DNA from: Helianthus annuus
Taxonomy: Eukaryota; Streptophyta; Magnoliopsida; Asterales; Asteraceae
Direction: 5' to 3'
Assembly (NCBI RefSeq): GCF_002127325.2
Contig: NC_035448.2
Span: forward strand, 125,710,561 to 125,774,560
Length of the DNA: 64,000 nt
Part shown: piece after piece, positions 21,886 to 32,529 of the stretch
How positions within the stretch are numbered: the first letter of the stretch is position 1
Layout of the letters: every line of letters starts with the position of its first letter
The notes under the pieces: model-generated
Databases searched by the model: none
What the model saw: the letters and a program-made list of their open reading frames with translations, nothing else
Told to the model about the DNA's origin: nothing
Program-made: the position numbers and the translations under genes

Positions 21886-22435
21886 GGACATTCTTGGGAT
21901 GGAAGATTGGAATTTACTCTCTAGAATCTTTGGTATGGTCTCTCCTTTTTACAACATAAGTTTTGTGAGTTATGTGACAGTATCCTGACCAGGATATCTC
22001 TCAGGATACTCTCAGAATATGTTCCCACAAATGTTCAAAGGAAACTTTTTCAGAATAAAATATATGCACTAAAAGTATGGCAACAAAGATAAGGTCAAAA
22101 GAGAGTTGTATTATTAACATGGCAAAAGATTGTGCTTTCGGTTTCATCTCAAACTGAGATCCATCCACCAAAAGCACAATAAGTTCGTAGTTATATTTAC
22201 ATAACAGTTGTAGGTTTCATCTCAAACCGAGACCCATCCACCTCCAACTGTTATATTGTTCAAAACAAATTATACTAATCGATGACCAAGGGCTTCATCC
22301 TGAAACCCAGGACCCATCCACTTTTGGTCATCATATTGAATAAGTGCAGGAAAGTAAATTGTTTTAAAGACAAGAAAAGTAAATTGTTCGAAGGACCACA
22401 ACCATCAAATCTAAAGAAGTGGGCTCCGGCCTAGG
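21881..22435 (+). repeat. Duplicate of element C flank inside element D
   Basis: About 555 bp nearly identical to 13434-13990, including the three CCATCCACC blocks and the insertion-site CTAGG. Small differences are visible (for example one G fewer near 21923). It shows that a chromosome carrying D was rejoined to the pre-LTR flank of another copy. Confidence 0.95.
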
Positions 22436-23957
22436 TGTAACAACTCTCCTTAAAATTAATAATTAGAATGATAATTAGTCAATAAGGAAACCCTAATTGA
22501 GACACCCAAGTAATTTCGCACTAAACCCTAAAATTTTCGGAACAATTGGAATCAGGATCAGGGCCCCTAAAACTCAGGGGGGGGGGGGGGGGGTTAAACC
22601 CTAATCGATATTATCCTTATTATACATTGTCTGAATTGAATTTTATAAAACTGTCAACTCACCCAAGCTACTGGACACGAAACCTACCCTACCCTAAATT
22701 GGCATCCCAGGCGATACGCGGGAGGTTCCCCGAATTCTGCCGCGACACGCGGGAGAAGCCAATTTTCAGTATAAATAGAGGGCCTTGGGACTTGAAATTG
22801 GAAGTTAAAACGTCGTCCAAACGCTTTCTGTACGACGAATTATCACAATTATACTACAACTATACACACACTGTTATCGAGGTGCTGCCGCGGAACAGGG
22901 TAATTACTCGATCGCTATTACGATTCAGTTTCCGGGATCAATATATCCAAAGAATGTCTAAGTGCCGCCCACATTGGGTTATGCTTTGTCGTTTGTCGAT
23001 AATTCGATTAATGAGTTGAAGCATTATACTTTGTCGTTTGTCGATAATTCGATAAATGAGTTGAAGTATTATACTTTGTCGTTTGTCATTTTGATAAATG
23101 AGTTGAAGTATTGCACTTTGTCATTCATTGTGAGAATTTGATCTCGTAAGTTATCGTAACTGCTGTATTGACCACTAACCCTGTTTTGTGTGCATTATTG
23201 TTGAAATTAGGTTAACAGGGCTAAAATCATATTCTATCCGTAGTAAATCTGCAATGTGAGTTATTCTTCTTTTATAAACTCTTTTCTCACCATTTGTGAG
23301 TGTTAACTATTTTACAATACTCCAAAATTCATTTTTCCGAGATTATAATACCAGTGATTAAGTTGATGTAATCACCAAATTACAGCCAGTATGTGAGGTA
23401 TTGTGCACATTACTACAGTTTAAATCATTTTAGGTGGGCGAACCTAATTTAATTGATTTACGTCATTCATTGGGGCAGCCAATGGTGATATGACCACTGT
23501 CACAGATCCGGTCGAGTGACAAATACTGTGGGTAGTTGGTTGATATTAGAAACATGCGTAAAAGATCTTAACACTGTGAATAATCATAAAATGTGTCATT
23601 TTCAGTAACTAGAATAATTCACTCAGTATTTCCCGCTGACAAAATCTTTTTCAAACATGTTTCAGGTAATCTGCTGTAAATCAGGAAAAGTGCTGAGGAG
23701 CATTTCAAGCTTAAAATAGTGGCTCAGTATAAAATAAAGAAAGATGTTTTGAAATAAGGATTTATCACTAAGCTTATGTATTGTAAATTATCGGGGTTTT
23801 ATCCCGAATTGTGAAATACAAATAATCGGGAAAAGTTTTAGCTTTACAACGATCCTGATATTAAAAATTTCCGCTGCTAAACTCAATTAAACAAATATCA
23901 CGGGGTTTCTGTCCCGCGGCTCCGGAAACGGGTCAAACCGGGTCGGGGGCCGTGACA
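22436..23957 (+). repeat. Element D LTR3
   Basis: 1522 bp, complete TG...CA. TATA box at 22770-22779 and a 17-G run near 22577. It keeps the 76-bp segment that LTR1 has lost (F's LTR also keeps it), so this copy is closer to the ancestral form. It behaves as a solo LTR bounded by CTAGG on both sides. Confidence 0.9.
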
Positions 23958-23995
23958 CTAGGCATCAACATCCATCATCGCCCACTCAAATGCCC

Positions 23996-25737
23996 TCACA
24001 CAGCGGCGTCTTCACCAGCCTTCTCCGTCTTCTCAGCTTCAGCATCCTGAGCAGCATCCTCACCAGCATCCGCCCTAGCATCCTTCTTCTCTTCAGCCTT
24101 GTCCACCACTTCTGCTGACTTAGAAGATTCACCGGCCTCGCCAGGATACGGCACTGCCTTGCCTCCAAGCTCCTTCAGCTTTGCCACCCAGGCTTCAACC
24201 GGCCAGGCTGGGCACTCAAGCCCTGTCTCCTTGGCCTCATAAGCCATCTTGATGCGAGCCTGTAGCAGAGAGACAATGGCAGAAGCTTTGATCCCTTCCC
24301 GGAATGAAACCTTGGCCTGTTCATGCTCCATTTGAACGGTAGCCAGCTTGACCTAAGCATCCTGGGTGACCTTCTTCAGTTTTTCCTCATAATGCCGAGT
24401 CTTGGCTTCGGCAATAACACCTTGGTCAGCAATGGTAGTCACGAGCTGTTTGATCCTGGCCTCATGGAGTGTAGCAGTACCACATGCATCGCTGTAAAGG
24501 TGGAGCAGATGCTGGAGGCCCTGTAAGTTAAAATTTAGGTATAAGTCAATATTCACTAATCAGGATATCCTGTCAGGATATTCTATCAGGATATAGTGCC
24601 AGGATATTACCTTGTTAAGGAAGGATGTCATCGGTTCCAAGGAGTCGGTGAAGCTGAGTTCTTCATACGAGAACCCTTCAGAGCCCGGGGCACTAACTTC
24701 AGAGCCCTTCCTCTTTTTTGCGGTGGAAGCACGAGCCCTCGTAGTGGGTTTGGGAGGCGGAAGCGGTTTTGAGCTAGTAGAAGCATGAGCCTCTTTCTTG
24801 AAAACGGGTGGAGTAGGATAACTATCGAGCTCGTCAAGATCAAGGAAAATTGGAACTTTGCTGGAATCTTCATACAGGGAGTAAAACTCTTTCCTAAATA
24901 TTTCAAATAAAAACATGTATGCAGGATATTGAGCAGAATCCTTACCAGACATGTTTGCACAGGAAAGTGGACTTGGAGATGGTGGGGATGGATTGAAACT
25001 TCTTTCGGCTTCTGGGAGAAGTCTAATGGCGTCGATTCTCTTTTGTGAGTCGGCTAAGGGGGGTGCAAGTTTCCTGAAGTCAGCTGTGTACAAGAAAACA
25101 AAAAAGTCAGTGCAGGATATAAAGCAGGATACAAGATAGGATCATGCTAAAGCCCTGAATCCTACCCTTTCTCAACCACTGCACTGGATATTCCGTTCCA
25201 CCAGGGATTGAGTCTCTTTTTACAAAGAAAAACTTGGACTTCCATTCCTCCTCATTCCTGGTGGCACGAAGTATCAGTGGGTCGCTGGAGGTAGAATAGA
25301 ACAGGAATCGGCAGGAACCGTGGCATCTGAGCCGATATGCTAAGGGGAGGTCATGAATGGAAAGATCGGGAATATGGTTGTTCTTGATTTGATCAAGAAC
25401 AAGCAGGACTCGCCATAGCATTGGCATTGTTTGACTAAAACAGATTTTGTGGTATCAAAAAACTCGGTGATGAAGTCGGGGAATGGAAATTGTAATCCTA
25501 AAGTAAAAGGAAAAGCATTAAATCATATCCACTCGTCAGAAACCATATCTGATCGGATTTCCCGATCAAATGGCCGGAACACCGTCCCTTCCGGGAAGAT
25601 GCCGGAGGTTTTAAGGGCTGACAAATGTGCACTATAGAAAGTGCATATTTCCTTCTCCGGATCTTGGAGAATATTTTGGTGAATGAACGAGGGAGCGGAG
25701 TCACCAGAACTGGATCTTGTTTGTCTTGCCATATTAT
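23996..25737 (-). pseudogene. Antisense additional ORF of element C, decayed
   Basis: Minus-strand homologue of the element A antisense gene: PMLWRVLLVLDQI and WKSKFFFVKRDSI in the first exon, a Pro/Ser/Lys-rich middle with PPPKPTTRARASTAKKRKG, then a coiled coil and an acidic Ala/Glu-rich tail ending at 23996. Likely donors and acceptors are still visible (AAAG|GTAGGA near 25165, TACACAG near 25087). The first exon is broken by a TGA near 25523 and a frameshift before 25427; a TAG near 24355 breaks the coiled coil. Position and strand are the same as in element A. Confidence 0.7.
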
Positions 25738-25968
25738 CACCAGAATATTAAACGGAATGAAAGAAGGAGATGGAATAGAGAGAGAGAATTATTTACCTTT
25801 TTCTCTTCGGTAAAGGTTAAATGGGGATAAACATGAGAAGATATAGGGGAGTAATGAGTAGAGATAGGTTGCACGGTTACAAGTGGTCACATCAGGTCTT
25901 ATCTCTTAATTACCTTGGTTATCGTGAAAAATGTACCCGTTAGGACTCAGGATCCTTAACGGTAACAT

Positions 25969-25981
25969 TTTTGGGGACAAT
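25969..25981 (+). other. Polypurine tract of element C
   Basis: TTTTTGGGGACAAT immediately before the LTR start TGTTGTGGG. It matches the element A tract in form. Confidence 0.6.
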
Positions 25982-26725
25982 TGTTGTGGGTGAAATTCTG
26001 AGCCTATATCCTGGTCAATATTTTAAGCTATACGTTGATTATATGATATGTGTTCATACCCCGGGTTACGCGTTCAGGATATTGGTAACATCCTGAATGG
26101 TATCCTGAGGATCACTAACGGGTTATGTGTGGAAATAGGCATCCAAGCTTGTAACGTTCATAAGGACCTTTTCTCCTGAAGACTCGCTCTAAGTTGTTCG
26201 AAGAAGGACGTCGAACCCGCTTTACTTGGTCTCCAACGGCTAATAAAGAATATTCGAAGGCATCCCATACTTATAGGAGATTTTGTTTTCGTTTACTAGC
26301 TATAAATAGATGATAAATCAGATCGAATAGGACACAACAAAAACACTCACTGCTCTCACACTTTTCTCTCTCGCAACTTTCACTTTCATAACAAACATTG
26401 TAACACTTAGTGATCTGATCAATATCCTGCACTGTATCCTGACGTTTAAAGCAATAAGAAGAACAAGGCAGCTGCGATTGTCAGCTCCCGAGGTTTTGTG
26501 CCGGCGATCTAGATTGATCAAGGGCTTTCCTCGTATATCCTGTGTCACCTTTTACCTTTTTTGCTCATTGTTTGGTCGTAGATACAACTCAATATCCTAA
26601 GCCGTATCCTGAAACTGTTTTTGCAAACCACTTAATTAACACTTTTTTGAACACATGCTCTTAGCACACTACCTCACTTAACTAATTTGATCACTTAATT
26701 GCTTCGGTAATTTTTGACCAAAACA
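25982..26725 (+). repeat. 3' LTR of element C
   Basis: 744 bp, TGTTGTGGGTG...GACCAAAACA, with TATAAATAGA at 26301-26310. The U5 blocks CCCGAGGTTTTGTGCCGG and TCAAGGGCTTTCCTCG match the LTRs of A and B, while U3 is different and richer in AGGATAT. Confidence 0.85.
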
Positions 26726-28455
26726 ACAATAAAGGAATTAGAGGGGCTGAATTGTAATAAAACAAAGTTGGAAATCATGGAAAAATGCTTAGATGAAATA
26801 CCTTTCAATTTAGGAGGGGTTAATATGATAAATTATGATTAAAAAGGGGTTGATGGGGTTTTAACCCAAAAACACACCCTCTGGTGCGTGCCTGGGATCG
26901 ATCGAACAAGGGGAGCAAGGTGAAAACCCTTGTTCTTGCTAACTCCCTAATTTGATGAAGGAATTCAAGTCTAATCTATTGCATGTCTCAAGTTCTTCGA
27001 TTATCTATACCTACATAGTGATATGGTAAGTTCAATTTTCTGAATTTTATAATTTGTAGAATGAGGGGTTTAACCCAATCTCGAATTCGGTATCTAAATG
27101 TGAGAAATCTGAGTTAGGGTTACCTTCTAGAAGAAGAATCATGTTCGATTCTAGGTTTTTTTTCAAAGATTCTAGTGAGAACCCACTATATGAAATTGAG
27201 ATGTGAATTAGGATGATTTATAATGTCATGCATGTGAATCGTTGATAAATAATTCTGTTAATGAGGGTTTAAACACTAGATGAATTGATATGGAATGAGG
27301 TTTGCTTGATTATTGTTGAATAATTAAAAGAACTAGATTAAATACATGTTTTGGTTAGTTTAGTAAATGTCCCAAAATGCGAAACCCGCCAAGTGTTTGA
27401 CGAAATGCTTGAAAGAATAAAAATGTGAAATATGGATAATAACGGAATGAGATTGGTTGTACTAAATGAACGAATGAATGTGTTAATATAGGCGTGAAGG
27501 AAGAAGGTTCAAGTACTAGGAAATCGGAAGGCACACAAAATCGAGGTACGTTAGTGTACACCCTATTTCTATTATGATATTATATGCATTACAATCTCAA
27601 TCAAATTGTGTTGTTATGCTAAAATTGTGAGATTTGAATTCTATGATTTTTTTCGAAAGTAAAAGTAAGGTCCGTCATAACGGATTGTAAGGAATGAAGA
27701 AGTTATGAAAGATAATGCATCATATCTAGTTCTTTTAGTTGAACCGGGTATGGGAAGTTATATATGCAATGGACGAAAGCCTACTCGATCCGTCTTTCTC
27801 GGATTGGGGTATGATGTAAGAATGAAATGACTATGATTGTTCATTATGAACAAATTGAATGAAGGTGATGTAATGATGCTAGTATCCGTTCCTAACGGGT
27901 ATGTTAAGTAAAGTATGTTCAGCCTCGATTTGAGACAAGCATGTAAGGACCCGTTTAACGGTTAGTAAGTAATTGAATGATGCTTATCCGAGAAAGAAAT
28001 AAATGGGTTATTACCGAAAATTGTTAGTGGTGAAATACTAACCTATTTGTTATGTCAAATGTAGGTAAATCCTCAATGTAGGCGACTTGGCAAATTGGAG
28101 CGAGCATATGCACACTTTCTGATCATCAAGCGCTTCCGCTATTATGTATTAATGTTTTAGGTCAAATGCTCGTTTTTGGTATGACATTGTTAGTAGTTAC
28201 ACTTGTTAATACTTGGTGTATGGTTTTAGTCGTGTCTAGTCGAACGGGTCGTAAACTTGTTTGTTTGTTGATGGTTAATACAGGGATACACTCGTCTTAC
28301 GGACGGGTCATGCCCAAATTTTGTTAAAATCACGTGTTAATGATACTAGCGTTTTTACCTTTTAAGTTGTGAAAGATTTGTACATTTTAAAAGTTTATGT
28401 TTTTAGCGTCTTTTGGATGCCATTTCTTCTAGACGCAAATACGGGCGTTTCGTTA
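26726..28455 (+). repeat. E-type LTR, copy 1 (first 77 bp missing)
   Basis: Nearly identical to 38703-38920 plus 44597-46108. The first 77 bp are lost at the right edge of element C, which inserted here. It contains the pair GGTCCGTCATAACGG and GATCCGTCTTTCTCGG. At 28456 it passes without a PBS into a gag frame, exactly as in copy 2. The true 3' end of the LTR cannot be fixed; CGTTAC at 28451-28456 is where gag homology starts. Confidence 0.8.
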
Positions 28456-29289
28456 CTTAAGAAAATGAAAGTGGCAACGACTGGTTGCACTTACAAAGAA
28501 TTCCTCGCATGTAAGCCAGTCGAATTTGCAGGAAATGAAGGGGCAACTGCCGCACTGCGTTGGATGGAAAAGACTGAAGCTGTGATTAAAATAAGTAAGT
28601 GCGCAGAAGACCGGGTAATGTATGCATCCCACCTTTTCAAGGAAGAGGCATTAGAATGGTGGAACACGGTGCTGCAAGCTAAGGGAAGTGACGTGGATTA
28701 TGCCATGAGTTGGGAGGAATTTAAGGAATTTGTGGAATGAAAGTTTTATCCCTCCTACGAAAAGGAACAGAGGACCAACAAGTTCCTGAACCATCGGATG
28801 GTGGATGTCACACCCCCAAAAATCCACCCGCGGAGTATCACCGCTTAGAGGCGTGACTGACCAGGATCAAGCCACCAATCATATTGAACATAGTAAGTAA
28901 TAAATAAAATTTCATCCAATAATACGATAGGTGTTCAAACAAACATAGTTAAATGTTTAGCGGAAGCATAATTGTAAAAATCCAAACATAAGTGTTAAGT
29001 CCTAAAATGTTATAATATTTTAACATGGCAACCACTGTCCATGTCCCACAACGACCGCGCCTCCCTGTGCAAGCTCCATGAGTACCTAACGTCTTGCAAG
29101 GCATGTAACAGAGAGTCAACAACAAAGTTGAGCGAGTTCACCGTTGATTGTTCAGTTAAGGAGTTCGTTTCAGAAATTGTAAGTTCGTTTCATAACCATG
29201 CGTTACCCAGTACCCTTGTTTCCCAAACGTTTACAATAGTAAGTGGGGGCTTCCCATGTTGTATGTACTAGACTAGTTGTATCTATAGG

Positions 29290-29540
29290 TATCCTTCCCA
29301 ATCCGAGGACAGTGGTAAGTATGAGTTTACATAGGTTTTACGTAAGTGCCCTTCCCTAACCGAGGACAGTAGTACGTAGCGAGTACGTTGGTTTAGCGCT
29401 GGTGTCCTTCCCAAACCGAGGACAATAGTACGTAGGTTTTACGTAAGTTCTAACAGTGGTTTCCTTCCCAAACCGAGAACGTAGGCTTTACGTAGGTTTT
29501 AGCACTGGCGTCCTTCCCAAACAGAGGACGGTGTTAAGTA
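29290..29540. repeat. Imperfect tandem repeats in the minus solo LTR
   Basis: Five diverged units carrying CCTTCCCAAACCGAGGAC followed by variants of AGTAGTACGTAGGTTTTACG, spaced about 45-60 bp apart. Confidence 0.7.
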
Positions 29541-29879
29541 GTCTAGTAGTGATGAAAGTACGGGTAGTCATACAATCCCATTCCCAACCAACCGGGAATC
29601 CCATGCCTTGGAAGTGTGAACTCACCTTGGTTTGCTCGGTTTGGTTAACTACTTGGTTCCAATTAAACAATCAAAGCCTATGGTATGCACGGTTAATCAG
29701 TTTATATTCACGAAGTTCACGTATAAGTATAATCACAGTGGGTATTGAATCAGTGATTACCAAATATCACAAAGCACGTATTCAAGCTCATGCAAGTCAT
29801 GTTTATCATTTAACAACAGTTAACTAACCCAGTTAACCCTTAACAGACTTAACTGAGTTTACTGTACAGTTTAACAACC

Positions 29880-30785
29880 CGACGAAACACCCTTGTTTCG
29901 TCTTGATTCCCCTTCGACGAAACCCTTGGTTTCGTCGCGTACCCTTACGGTGAAATACCCTTTTGTTTCGTCATGACTGACCTCGGCGAAACACCCTCTT
30001 GTTTCGTCGTGACTGTCGTTTCGTCATATTTCAGTTACGTCATGCCAACAGTTACACACAGAAAACCCAAAACATCTTGAACAGCCTTTTTACACCACGA
30101 TTATCAACATCGAAACTCTATCCATGATTCACATGTTACCATATTATTAATACGACATAACTGTAATACTTAATCATTTAACCAATCTAAATAAATAGCA
30201 TCATAATACACAAGCACCAACAGATTATGCATTGTGAACATAAATTATTTCACCATCTCATACAGATCATCAATTCCTAATTTATCAGTATCATACTCAT
30301 CAAACGATTTAATCTTAACATATAGATCATCATAACCATCTACCCATATAACCTTTTGTAAAGATCATTAGACTGAACAGTTAAATCAAATCATTCTATC
30401 ATGACATCGAGCAAAACAAATACGACAGGAAGTTGAATTGGTTAATAAATCTCCATACACTAACCGGTTACACAGCGAACTAGCAAGGATCCAAGGGAGA
30501 GATGATGGTGAAAGATGGCAGTTGCCGTCGCACAGGAGAGGGAGAGAGAGACCTTAGGGTTTCATATTTGTTAAAGTGTGACGAATGAAACGGTGATACC
30601 CAATAAAACATACGCGTAACGTACTAGGCCCTTACTGGGCTTCAGCGAATCATTGGGCCGGCGAAACACCCGTTTCGTCGGGGTGCTTGTGACGAAACAC
30701 TATCTGTTTCGTCGATATAGGTTATGACGAATGACTCAGTTTCGACGAGTGTGGGTTATGGCGAAACACTCCTGTTTCGTCGATC
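29880..30785. repeat. Dispersed GACGAAAC/GTTTCGTC inverted repeats
   Basis: Two clusters (29880-30020 and 30655-30785) of short inverted repeats of the form GACGAAACACCCTTGTTTCGTC, with loops of a few bases. At least seven are recognisable. They could form small hairpins in either strand. Confidence 0.75.
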
Positions 30786-32529
30786 ACATTCAGGCTTAAC
30801 AGTTTAAGTTTTTCAAATAGGTAGCATGTTATATCAACAAACATACAGATGCAACAATCACAAAACATTTCAATACAAATCAGACACGTGTACAATTACA
30901 AGGCAAACAATCAAACAACTAAACAGTTAACGCGCAATTAATGCGAAGGTGGAATTTTGGAAACTCGAGTTGTCACAGTGGACGTTGACTATCGAGGGTA
31001 TACTTCTAAATTTTTCGAGTATGCTAGAATAGTACCAACTCTGGCCTCACCAGAACCGGTGCTTATTTCTTGCTACATTTGGGGACTAATTAGCGAGATT
31101 CGCGACATAGTCAAAGCTACGAGACCTTGAACGATAGTTGATGCGGTCGAATTCGCCAACACCCTGACTGACGGACTGGTGCGCACAAGAGAAGAAAACA
31201 GGAAAAAGAAATTGGCCCAAAAGACTACCCAAGATTTCCCTGGGGGTAATAATAGTAGTAACCTCAAGAAAAAGGGATCCGGGCAATCCTCCACTGCTCC
31301 GTTTTGCAGTAATTGTAAGAAGAAGCATTTTGGGAAGTGCAAGGAAAATTGCAATTTCTTCAATAGATCGGGACACCGAGAGGAGGAATGCAGAAAGAAA
31401 TCCACGGTCTGCTACAACTGCCGAGTCCGCTGGAAATTTTTGTTTTGTTTTGCTTTTCGTATTTTGAGTTTCCAAATCGTCCGAAGGCCTATTAAATGTT
31501 CGATTAGGGTCTATATAAGGCCTAAAAGATATACGTAACCACGACTAGTGGTTACGATAGAAGGAAATGTATAAAAGTAAAAAATAATATGTCGAAAGGC
31601 ACGAATGAATGATGAAAGATTAACAGATGAGTAAAGTTTAAAACTTAAGAATGCGAATGAAGTAAATACGGACTAATGAATTATGATGTATTGAAAGCTT
31701 GCGAATTATAATTTAAGTTTCCATACTTCTCAGAAATGCCCGTCTTATGTTCCTGCCAAGTTATTAGAAGATATAATAAGTTATGTAGATCCTTAGCGAT
31801 AAAGTAAAATTTATAAAAGTCGAATGTAACGTATGGGATGGCATGAAATGAATGACGAATGTATAAAGTGGAGTTGGAAACGTATGATAATGAATAATGA
31901 AGGAAGTAAATATAGACTAAAGTACTTAGATATGTGAAGGAACCGGAATTGTTAATAAATGAATATAAAAATGGTGAGAATAGTGGTAAAAATAAATTCA
32001 GGAATGGGAGTTAGATGGAATTCGTATGAAAATTCAGATGAATGTATGCTTTGATCAGAGTTATGCATTAGAGGCTTGTACCTTGTACTTGAATGGTGTG
32101 ATGCTTATGTGTATTTAATGATTTGCCTTGTTATGATTAAGAGGCGAATATGAGCTAAAAGCAAATCATATGAGCTTATTAGTAAAGGATGTGTGAGAAT
32201 TATGTTATATAGTTAACTTGAATGATATTTATTATTTGTAGAATCGTGAAGCATTAGCATGAGAAGGTACGCGAAGGTGAATGTATACATGTGTATTGTT
32301 TAGAGGATTACCTAAATTGTATGTATGAGATACGTAGAGCATTAATATTACGGTCTATCATATTTAAACGATCACATGTAAAAAAGTTTGAAGTGTGTAA
32401 GCAAAACAGTTGACTAACTAAAAGTCAACAATATAGGAATATCATGGAATGGCCCTTAGACACAAATGTTAAAGTAAAGAGTTAATGTGTTATGTATTAA
32501 GTGATTTACGTGTTATGCTTGACGATAGC

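Larger units (their letters stand above)
13991..23957 (+). mobile_element. Element D: Tekay/Del-like chromovirus with a duplicated flank and three LTR copies
   Basis: Order: LTR1 (13991-15456), PBS, two small ORFs, gag-pol (17111-21616), polypurine tract, truncated LTR2 (21653-21885), a copy of element C's left flank (21886-22435), then LTR3 (22436-23957). TSD CTAGG flanks the whole (13986-13990, 23958-23962), and a third CTAGG precedes LTR3 at 22431-22435. Chromovirus affiliation rests on the C-terminal [17 protein letters not shown] chromodomain-like end and the initiator-Met PBS. Gag-pol has four nonsense codons and no frameshift, so it is recently dead. Confidence 0.9.
9150..26725 (+). 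mobile_element. Element C: Tat-lineage Ty3/gypsy retrotransposon, 5' part missing, interrupted by element D
   Basis: Left piece 9150-13990: protease end, pol and tail. Right piece 23958-26725: antisense gene, polypurine tract and 3' LTR. The gap is element D with TSD CTAGG (13986-13990 and 23958-23962). The conserved tail GGGCTCCGGCCTAG, followed by the antisense gene end, is contiguous in element A, which confirms that the two C pieces belong together. The favoured short word in C is AGGATA/TATCCT, unlike the GGATCC of A and B. C's LTR ends at 26725 inside an E-type LTR, so C inserted into that. Confidence 0.85.
28806..30976 (-). mobile_element. Solo LTR, minus orientation
   Basis: 2171 bp, flanked by TSD GTGGA (28801-28805 and 30977-30981), interrupting the gag fragment. 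On the minus strand it begins TGTGACAACTCGAG and ends GGGGGTGTGACA, so it is TG...CA. There is no PBS, polypurine tract or coding sequence, so it is a solo LTR left after LTR-LTR recombination. It is absent from copy 2 of the duplication and therefore younger than it. The family is unidentified. Confidence 0.85.
28456..31421 (+). pseudogene. gag fragment of an F-like element, split by a solo LTR
   Basis: Frame LLKKMKVATTGCTYKEFLACKPVEFAGNEGATA... matches D and F gag. TGA at 28738-28740 is shared with F (46394-46396). The coding sequence stops at 28805 and resumes at 30982 after the solo LTR, with a TGA at 31128-31130, then a first zinc knuckle in which CNFFNRSGHREEEC has lost one Cys (F keeps CNFC). 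It breaks off at about 31421 in the second knuckle. Relative to F one Glu codon is deleted (CAED against CAEED). Confidence 0.85.

Noticed and set aside
26726..31421. Simple insertion of element E into F's gag
   Set aside because: It would explain the copy 2 joint but not the same LTR-gag joint following copy 1; duplication is needed.
31073..31475. Two minus-strand ORFs of 110 and 129 codons (also 46552-46915)
   Set aside because: Reverse-complement shadows of the gag zinc-knuckle region in copies 1 and 2.
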